NCBI GenBank assembly: GCA_007122045.1
Contig: SKJM01000041.1
Span: 1 to 11,488, forward strand
DNA length: 11,488 nt
From: Planctomycetales bacterium
Lineage (GTDB): Bacteria > Planctomycetota > Planctomycetia > Pirellulales > Thermoguttaceae
Direction: 5' to 3'
Part shown: piece after piece, positions 6,929-11,488 of the stretch
Position numbering within the stretch: the stretch's first letter is position 1
Layout of the letters: each line of letters opens with the position of its first letter
Notes under the pieces: model-generated
Told to the model about the DNA's origin: nothing
Seen by the model: the letters and a program-made list of their open reading frames with translations, nothing else
The model's database searches: none
Translations under genes and position numbers: made by a program

Positions 6929-8530
6929 TCAAAGCCGGAATTCCAGGTGCCGGTGCCAGTGGGCGTCGTCGGTCTCGGGGAAGTCGGTGCGGACGTGGGA
7001 GCCGCGGGTTTCCCGGCGCGCGAGGGCGGCCTCGACAATCAGCCGTCCGAGCATGAGCATGTTCTGAAGCTCCCAGCCGCTGGGGTCGTTGAACTGGCGG
7101 GCGAGTACGTAGCGCGACCAGGCGCCGATGTTCTCCGCCGCGTCGTTGAGCCCATCGGCGTCGCGCCGCACGCCCGCGTCGCGCCACATGAGGCTGGTGA
7201 GCGAATTGCGGATGTCGGGCAGGTCGAGCCTCTCGTTGGGCGGTTCGACGCGCCGGTTCTCGACCTGGGCGGCCTGGTACGAGTCGTTCGTGTGCGCCCC
7301 CGCCTCGCCGGCGCCGCGGCCCGCCCGGAACCCGAACACCAGCGCCTCCAACAGGCTGTTCGAGGCCAGGCGGTTCGCGCCGTGGAGGCCGCTGGCGGTC
7401 ACTTCGCCGGCCGCCCAGAGCCCCGGCAGCGTGGTGCGGCCCGACAGGTCGACCCGTACCCCGCCCATCATGTAATGGGCGCCGGGCCGGACGGGGATGC
7501 GGTCGCGGGTGATGTCGAGGTTGAAGTCGGCGCAGGTGGCGGCGATGCCGGGAAAGCGGCGGCGGACCTTCTCGGGGTCGAGGTGCGTCAAGTCGAGGTA
7601 GACGTTCGGATGCCGCGTGCGCTCCATCTGGTCGACGATCGCCCGGCTCACCACGTCGCGGGGAGCCAGTTCGGCACGGGGGTCGTAGTCGGGCATGAAG
7701 CGGTGGCCGTGCCGGTCGACCAGGTGGGCTCCCTCGCCGCGCGTGGCCTCGCTGATGAGGCTCCGGCTCCCGCCGGCGATGTACAGCACGGTCGGGTGGA
7801 ACTGGACGAACTCCAGGTCGGTAAGCACGGCCCCCGCCCGATACGCCACGGCCATCCCGTCGCCGGTGGCCACGTGGGGGTTGGTCGTTTCGCGGTAGAG
7901 CTGGCCCGCCCCGCCGCTGGCCAAAATGGTTTGCTTGGCCCAAACCATGGTCTTGCCGTGCTGCGGGTTCCAGACCAGCGCCCCGCGGCAGACGCCGTCG
8001 AGTGTGACCAGGTCGATGGTGAAGGTGTTCTCCCAAATGTCGATGTGCTCCTGCTTGCGCACCTGCACGGTCATCACCCGCACCATCTCCTTCCCGGTCG
8101 CGTCGCCCAGTGCGTGGACGATGCGGTTGCGGCCGTGGCCGCCCTCGCGGCCGAGGGCGAGGCGGCCTTCGTTTTGGTCGAAGCGGGCGCCCCATCGCAT
8201 CAGTTCCTCGATGCGCGCCGGGGCCTCCCGCACCACGCTGTCGACCACTTCGGGGTCGCAAAGCGAACCGCCTGCTCGAAGCGTATCGGTCGCGTGGTCC
8301 TCGAAGCGGTCGGCGGGGTCCATCACCCCGGCGATGCCCCCCTGCGCGTACGCACTGTTCGACTCGTGCAGTTCCTCCTTGGTGGTCACCAGCACCGACA
8401 TGGTGGAGTCGACTTCCAGCGCCGCGCGCAGCCCCGCCAGGCCGCTGCCCATCACCAGCACGTCGGTGAAAAAGTGGGGGACCCGCTTGCGGTGAAACGG
8501 AACCAGGTATCGGGGTGAACTGGGAAGCAT
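6929..8530 (-). CDS. nadB: L-aspartate oxidase
   Basis: NadB oxidises L-aspartate to iminoaspartate with FAD, using oxygen or fumarate as acceptor; NadA then makes quinolinate for NAD. It is cytosolic. The 533-residue length is standard. The N-terminal Rossmann motif is VLVMGSGLAGLRAAL (about 24-38); other signatures are SAYAQGGIAGV (59-69), GREGGHGRNRIVHA (127-140), ILASGGAGQLY, EFVQFHPT, SEATRGEGA, ELAPRDVVSRAI, HYMMGGVRVD and GEVTASGLHGANRLASNSLL. His245, Arg291, His352 and Arg387 fall one place after the active-site His244, Arg290, His351 and Arg386 I recall for E. coli NadB. These features separate it from succinate dehydrogenase flavoprotein. The ATG at 8530 gives the normal N-terminus; a GTG at 8605 would add 25 basic residues, and neither has a good Shine-Dalgarno. 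nadA and nadC are not in the window. It lies about 101 bp downstream of the dehydrogenase gene. Confidence 0.95.
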   Translation of the reverse strand: MLPSSPRYLVPFHRKRVPHFFTDVLVMGSGLAGLRAALEVDSTMSVLVTTKEELHESNSAYAQGGIAGVMDPADRFEDHATDTLRAGGSLCDPEVVDSVVREAPARIEELMRWGARFDQNEGRLALGREGGHGRNRIVHALGDATGKEMVRVMTVQVRKQEHIDIWENTFTIDLVTLDGVCRGALVWNPQHGKTMVWAKQTILASGGAGQLYRETTNPHVATGDGMAVAYRAGAVLTDLEFVQFHPTVLYIAGGSRSLISEATRGEGAHLVDRHGHRFMPDYDPRAELAPRDVVSRAIVDQMERTRHPNVYLDLTHLDPEKVRRRFPGIAATCADFNLDITRDRIPVRPGAHYMMGGVRVDLSGRTTLPGLWAAGEVTASGLHGANRLASNSLLEALVFGFRAGRGAGEAGAHTNDSYQAAQVENRRVEPPNERLDLPDIRNSLTSLMWRDAGVRRDADGLNDAAENIGAWSRYVLARQFNDPSGWELQNMLMLGRLIVEAALARRETRGSHVRTDFPETDDAHWHRHLEFRL

Positions 8531-8631
8531 GGTACGAACGGAACGGTTGGACTCAGGTTTCTTTCTGGTTTCCTTCCGGCAGTCCCGCCCGGAGAGCCGC
8601 GGCACGTGCGCGGACGCCCGGGGTTCGCCAC

Positions 8632-9738
8632 TCAGCCGGTAAGCTTGCGGCAGATGGCGTCCGCCATTTCGCGGGTGCCCACGGCCGTGGGATCATCGCG
8701 GTTGGGCTTCATGTCGTAGGTAACGTCTTTCCCCTCGGCAATCACGGCCGCGACGGCCTGTTCAAGCCGGTCGGCCGCGACCGGTTCGCCCAGGTGGCGG
8801 AGCATGAGCATGCCGGAAAGGATCAGGGCCGTCGGATTGACCTTGTTCTGGCCCTTGTACCTCGGAGCGCTGCCGTGCGTGGCCTCGAAAATGGCGCCGA
8901 ACTCGCCCACGTTCATTCCCGGCGCCACCCCAAGCCCACCCACCAGGCCGGCCGCCAGGTCGCTCACGATGTCGCCGTAAAGGTTCGGCAGCACGACCAC
9001 GTCGTACAGTTCCGGCTTCTGCAAGAGTTGCATGCACATGTTGTCGACAATGCGGTCCTCGAACTCGATGTCCAGGTGGGCGAAGTCCTTGGCTACCTCC
9101 CGCGCGGTATGCAAGAACAGCCCGTCGGTGTACTTCATGATATTCGCCTTGTGCACCGCCGTGACCTTGCGCCGCCCTTGGTCGCGGGCGTACTCGAAGG
9201 CGCACCGCACGATGCGCCGCGTGCCGGAGACGCTGATCGGTTTGATCGACACGCCGGTTTCGGCGGGCTCGGTTTTCACCTGCCGGTCGGTCGCCAACCG
9301 GTTGATGTGCCCGATCAGCTCGGCGGTGGCGGGCTGCCCGGCCTCGAACTCGACGCCGGCGTAAAGGTCCTCGGTGTTCTCGCGCACGATGACTAGGTCG
9401 ATGGGGTGGTCGGCAAAGAACGTGCGTACGCCGGGGTAGTACTTGCTCGGCCGGATGCAGGCGAACAGGCCGAACTCCTGCCGCAGGTACACGTTGACGC
9501 TGCGGAACCCTGTGCCCACCGGTGTGGTGATGGGGGCCTTCAGGGCGCATCGGGTGCGGCGGATGCTTTCCATCAGGGCGTCGGGCAGCGGCGTGCCGGT
9601 GCGCTGCATCACGTCGACGCCGGCCTCCTGCTCGTCCCATTGGATGTCCACGCCGGTGGCGTCCACACAGCGGCGGGCGGCATCGGCCAGTTCCGGCCCC
9701 ACCCCATCTCCCAGGATCAGCGTTACTTCACGCGGCAT
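8632..9738 (-). CDS. icd: Isocitrate/isopropylmalate-type dehydrogenase, probably isocitrate dehydrogenase
   Basis: The 368-residue protein belongs to the beta-decarboxylating dehydrogenases, which oxidise isocitrate or 3-isopropylmalate with NAD(P) and Mg2+. The start is [22 protein letters not shown] (79-87) supplies Ser80, Asn82 and Arg86 in the S-x-N-x-x-L-R pattern of isocitrate dehydrogenases; isopropylmalate dehydrogenases differ there. Further substrate and metal residues are Arg96, Arg119, Tyr126 in [12 protein letters not shown], Lys197 in VHKANIMK, Asp232, and Asp256/Asp260 in LYGDIVSD. The coenzyme loop is [15 protein letters not shown] (288-302), followed by Tyr341. The short length resembles NAD-linked bacterial and mitochondrial-type enzymes, but the loop looks more like the NADP type. 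AGGGAG (9744-9749) lies five bases before the ATG. It is the first gene of the leftward cluster. Isopropylmalate dehydrogenase is less likely; cofactor is open. Confidence 0.88.
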   Translation of the reverse strand: MPREVTLILGDGVGPELADAARRCVDATGVDIQWDEQEAGVDVMQRTGTPLPDALMESIRRTRCALKAPITTPVGTGFRSVNVYLRQEFGLFACIRPSKYYPGVRTFFADHPIDLVIVRENTEDLYAGVEFEAGQPATAELIGHINRLATDRQVKTEPAETGVSIKPISVSGTRRIVRCAFEYARDQGRRKVTAVHKANIMKYTDGLFLHTAREVAKDFAHLDIEFEDRIVDNMCMQLLQKPELYDVVVLPNLYGDIVSDLAAGLVGGLGVAPGMNVGEFGAIFEATHGSAPRYKGQNKVNPTALILSGMLMLRHLGEPVAADRLEQAVAAVIAEGKDVTYDMKPNRDDPTAVGTREMADAICRKLTG

Positions 9739-9743
9739 AATAA

Positions 9744-9749
9744 CTCCCT
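9744..9749 (-). promoter_or_regulatory. Ribosome binding site of the isocitrate dehydrogenase gene
   Basis: On the minus strand AGGGAG precedes the ATG at 9738 with a five-base spacer, fixing the start codon. Confidence 0.65.
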
Positions 9750-9827
9750 TCCAACAGTGCGAAATGCGTCAACGGAACTGTCCACTTGCCCCGATCATCC
9801 CACGCGAGCAGTTCCACAACCGCCCCC

Positions 9828-9856
9828 AGCCTAGCAGATACCCGGCCCGCTGGCAA
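9828..9856 (-). promoter_or_regulatory. Candidate promoter for the leftward icd-nadB cluster
   Basis: Reading leftward, TTGCCA (complement of 9851-9856, five of six bases of the -35 consensus) and TAGGCT (complement of 9828-9833, three of six of the -10 consensus) have a 17-bp spacer. This gives a leader of roughly 80 bases before the dehydrogenase ATG. The left copy of the inverted repeat begins 13 bp upstream of the -35 box. The weak -10 box keeps confidence low. Confidence 0.3.
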
Positions 9857-9868
9857 TTCACCCCCTTG

Positions 9869-9901
9869 GAGTGCGGCGGCTTGACGCCGCTTTCTATTTT
9901 T
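9869..9901 (+). repeat. Left arm of a perfect 33-bp inverted repeat
   Basis: This copy begins GAGTGCGGCGGCTTGACGCC and ends in a T-rich tract. It equals the reverse complement of 10130-10162 over all 33 bases. Inside it, GCGGCG and CGCCGC (9873-9890) form a six-bp stem with a six-base loop, and T-rich sequence follows directly, giving the shape of an intrinsic terminator on the plus strand. No rightward gene ends here, so that is more likely a by-product of a dispersed repeat. Similar GC-rich palindromes occur widely between genes in planctomycete genomes, as far as I recall. Confidence 0.9.
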
Positions 9902-10090
9902 CTTTCTTTGTTTTTCTTTTTTCTGTCGTCACCACCCGCCGAACCGACCCCAATGCGAAACCACGCCGTCTTTGCCGGATCATGGCTCGCTAATGTGTGG
10001 CGTGAAACCCCGCGACACAGGGAGTCCGCGGTCCGAGAGGGGGGGGTGGCAGGAAGAGGTTTCATCGAGACGAGGCATTGAAGAGTCCAA

Positions 10091-10116
10091 AAAGCGGCGT
10101 CAAGCCGACACACTGC
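10091..10116 (-). repeat. Decayed third copy of the repeat
   Basis: AAAGCGGCGTCAAGCCG (10091-10107) matches 17 bases of the right copy (10138-10154) in the same orientation. After that the match fades (ACACACTG against CCGCACTC). The second stem arm is lost, so this copy cannot form the hairpin. It starts 47 bp before the matching point of the intact right copy, as expected from a tandem duplication or two insertions followed by decay. Confidence 0.7.
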
Positions 10117-10129
10117 AAGAAAAATAGGA

Positions 10130-10162
10130 AAAAATAGAAAGCGGCGTCAAGCCGCCGCACTC
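10130..10162 (-). repeat. Right arm of a perfect 33-bp inverted repeat
   Basis: On the minus strand this copy reads exactly as the left arm does on the plus strand, including its own GCGGCG...CGCCGC hairpin (10141-10158) and T-rich tail. The two tails point towards each other, and the outer ends are 294 bp apart. The flanks (CCCCCTTG on the left, AAAAAAAT on the right) show no target-site duplication. Confidence 0.9.
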
Positions 10163-10195
10163 AAAAAAATTCGGCCACGAGGAAACGAAATCCGG

Positions 10196-10234
10196 CGGAC
10201 CGTCATTATGCCGGCAGGCCGGTCCGTATATAAT
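10196..10234 (+). promoter_or_regulatory. TATAAT promoter with an overlapping dyad, for the rightward DUF4175-like gene
   Basis: TATAAT is perfect at 10229-10234, placing the start of transcription near 10241, about 18 bases before the ATG. The -35 position 17 bp upstream (10206-10211, TTATGC) is a poor match. A perfect seven-bp inverted repeat, CGGACCG (10196-10202) and CGGTCCG (10220-10226), straddles that -35 position. It could be an operator or activator site compensating for the weak -35 box; that role is inference. Confidence 0.5.
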
Positions 10235-10247
10235 AGAATGAAAAGGG

Positions 10248-10253
10248 AGGAGG
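10248..10253 (+). promoter_or_regulatory. Ribosome binding site of the DUF4175-like gene
   Basis: A consensus AGGAGG lies five bases before the ATG at 10259. It fixes the start of a gene that has no stop within the window. Confidence 0.8.
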
Positions 10254-10258
10254 CAGGT

Positions 10259-11488
10259 ATGTCCAGCACCACGGCGACCCCCACGGCCCCGGGGGATGTA
10301 GCGCCCCTGGCGCCGCCAAGTCCGGCCGAGGAACTCATCCATCAGCGATTGTGCCAAGCGCGGCGACACGTGCGCGGTGTCGATCTGGCCGCAGGCCTGT
10401 TGCGCCTGACCACCGGAGTACTGCTCTACCTGCTGGCCTTCGCACTGCTCGACCACTGGGTCGTAACCGGCGGGCTCGGCGGGCTTGGCCGGTTCGTCGC
10501 CTTGCTTGGGCTGCTGGCCGGCGCCGGAGCGTACGTGGCCCGGGCGGTCGTGCCCGCACTGGTGTACCGCATCCATCCGCTGTTCGCCGCCCAGGCGCTG
10601 GAACGAGGGCGGCCCGGAGTGAAGAACAGCCTCATCAACTTCCTTCTGCTGCGGGAACATCGGAACGAGTTGCAGCCGGTGGTGTACGACACGGTGCAGC
10701 GGCGCGCCGCGGCCGATATCGCCGGGGTCGAAGTCGAGGCGGCCGTTGAACGCCGCCACGTGTTCCGGCTCGGATATCTCCTGGCGGGCGTGCTGGCGCT
10801 GTGTTGCCTGTACTTCATCCTGTCGCCCAAAAGCCTCCTGACCTCGGCCGCCCGCGTCCTCTGGCCGTTTGGCGGTATCCCCGCACCGACACGCGTTACC
10901 ATCGGCGAAATCGAGCCCGGCAACGCCATGGTGTACCTGGGCGATACCATGACCGTGACCGCCGTGGCGCGCGGCTTGCGCGAGGGCGAGCCCGTGACGC
11001 TGTATTTCAGCACCGACGACGGCCAGTTGGTCAACCAGGCGGTGCCCATGACCTTTCCCCGGCGCGATTATCGGCACCAAGCCGAATTGCCGCCGGGGGG
11101 GCGGGGGTTCCAGCAGGACGCGACGTACGTGCTGGCAGCAGGAGATTTCCGTAGCGAGCCGTTTCGCGTTGGCGTGCAGACGGCGCCGGCCATGGTCGTC
11201 GATCGGGTGGTGCTCGAGTACCCCACCTATACCGGCCTGGCGCCACGCACGCTCCGCCGGCAGGGCGACTTGCAGGCCCTCGAGGGTACCCGGGCCACCG
11301 TCTATGCCGAAGCGAACCAGCCCATTCGGCGGGCGGAAATCGACCTCGGCAGCGACGGCAGGCACGGCGTGGAAATGAAGGTGGACGACCGGCAGGCGGT
11401 CGGCGCGTTCACCCTCCGGCTCGATCCGAACGATCCCACCCACGCCCAACACGACAGCTACCAATTGCGATTCGTCGACACATCGGGC
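10259..11488 (+). CDS. DUF4175-like large membrane-anchored protein, N-terminal part (3' end outside window)
   Basis: The frame stays open from the ATG to the last base, giving 410 residues without a stop. The protein begins with a Pro/Thr-rich cytoplasmic tail and a basic segment (HQRLCQARRHVRG). Two hydrophobic helices follow (about 45-66 and 76-98), then a loop with HPLFAAQALERGRPGVKNSL, a third helix (about 171-189), and then beta-rich extracytoplasmic sequence (YLGDTMTVTAVARG, EYPTYTGLAPRTLRRQGDLQ, ALEGTRATVYAEANQPIR). This topology and the YPTYTGLAPR...GDLQALEGTRATV pattern match, from memory, a planctomycete family annotated DUF4175-like. Such genes often sit near MoxR ATPase, DUF58 and BatA/von Willebrand factor genes. 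The function is not known to me. It has its own promoter and Shine-Dalgarno and diverges from the dehydrogenase cluster. Being a gene is near certain; the family name is moderate confidence. Confidence 0.8.
   Translation, partial: MSSTTATPTAPGDVAPLAPPSPAEELIHQRLCQARRHVRGVDLAAGLLRLTTGVLLYLLAFALLDHWVVTGGLGGLGRFVALLGLLAGAGAYVARAVVPALVYRIHPLFAAQALERGRPGVKNSLINFLLLREHRNELQPVVYDTVQRRAAADIAGVEVEAAVERRHVFRLGYLLAGVLALCCLYFILSPKSLLTSAARVLWPFGGIPAPTRVTIGEIEPGNAMVYLGDTMTVTAVARGLREGEPVTLYFSTDDGQLVNQAVPMTFPRRDYRHQAELPPGGRGFQQDATYVLAAGDFRSEPFRVGVQTAPAMVVDRVVLEYPTYTGLAPRTLRRQGDLQALEGTRATVYAEANQPIRRAEIDLGSDGRHGVEMKVDDRQAVGAFTLRLDPNDPTHAQHDSYQLRFVDTSG

Larger units (their letters stand above)
9739..10258. other. 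520-bp non-coding region between divergent genes
   Basis: No credible gene is present. Short open frames across it are rich in Arg/Ser/Pro or Lys and run through the repeats, so they look spurious. In order it holds the dehydrogenase Shine-Dalgarno and candidate promoter, the left repeat copy with a pyrimidine tract (about 9890-9923), an interior with no recognised homology including a run of eight G (10039-10046), a decayed repeat copy, an A-rich tract, the right repeat copy, a dyad, and the TATAAT promoter of the rightward gene. The A/T-rich tracts beside the repeats stand out from the otherwise GC-rich window. Confidence 0.8.

Noticed and set aside
6896..8518. A 540-codon open frame on the plus strand, antisense to nadB
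   Set aside because: It is a codon-mirror of nadB, whose FAD-binding and active-site motifs are all in place on the minus strand; no domain is seen in the antisense product.
8531..8631. Possible short gene or N-terminal extension of nadB in the gap before the dehydrogenase stop
   Set aside because: The GTG start at 8605 has no Shine-Dalgarno and would add 25 strongly basic residues not expected in NadB; nothing else is open there with coding character. Short GGTTTC-like repeats near 8556-8575 are too brief to mean anything.
8632..9738. Assignment as 3-isopropylmalate dehydrogenase (leuB)
   Set aside because: The substrate segment RSVNVYLRQ follows the Ser-x-Asn-x-x-Leu-Arg pattern of isocitrate dehydrogenases, and no leuC/leuD genes are nearby.
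10059..10083. GTTTCATCGAGACGAGGCAT followed by TGAAG, resembling a CRISPR repeat with GTTTC and ATTGAAG ends
   Set aside because: Only one copy exists, no spacer-repeat periodicity follows, and no cas gene is in the window.
9769..10113. A 114-codon minus-strand open frame in the intergenic region
   Set aside because: It is translated through two repeat copies and a poly-pyrimidine tract (giving a Lys-rich run) and has no Shine-Dalgarno; repeat-derived peptides like this are often misannotated.
10100..11464. A 454-codon open frame on the minus strand at the right end
   Set aside because: It runs antisense to a plus-strand frame that has a promoter, a consensus Shine-Dalgarno, membrane helices and family-like motifs. 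Its C-terminus is translated from the intergenic repeat.

Overview
The window is GC-rich, densely coded bacterial chromosome. It most likely comes from a planctomycete (Pirellulales-type). The clues are a secreted seven-bladed lactonase, a large DUF4175-like membrane protein, a secreted GDPD of an unusual subtype, and an intergenic GCGGCGTCAAGCCGC-type repeat family. I infer this taxonomy from gene style and did not search any database. Seven protein genes can be supported; the first and the last are cut by the window edges. No rRNA, tRNA, CRISPR array or transposase gene was seen.

Left part, plus strand (1-5412): the 3' part of treZ overlaps a complete treY by an ATGA junction. Together they convert linear maltodextrin or glycogen chains to trehalose: TreY isomerises the reducing-end linkage and TreZ releases trehalose. 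After a 137-bp gap with its own promoter-like sequence and a strong ribosome binding site comes a secreted lactonase-family beta-propeller protein.

Middle part, minus strand (5540-9738): four genes read leftward in one probable operon: an isocitrate/isopropylmalate-type dehydrogenase, nadB (L-aspartate oxidase, first step of NAD biosynthesis), a 139-residue protein of unknown function, and a secreted glycerophosphodiester phosphodiesterase. Gaps are about 101, 55 and 39 bp. The cluster converges on the lactonase gene across 127 bp that hold an imperfect hairpin.

Right part (9739-11488): a 520-bp non-coding region separates the leftward dehydrogenase from a rightward gene that runs off the window. 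It holds the most distinctive structure here. A perfect 33-bp inverted repeat (outer ends 294 bp apart) has each copy forming its own GC hairpin next to a T/A-rich tract, and a third, decayed copy lies inside. To its right are a TATAAT promoter with a 7-bp dyad at the -35 position and a consensus Shine-Dalgarno for a DUF4175-like membrane protein, of which 410 residues are in the window.

I see no clear previously undescribed system. The best candidates for follow-up are the inverted-repeat element, the NADP-like coenzyme loop in the dehydrogenase, and the Glu-to-His change at the expected metal site of the GDPD.
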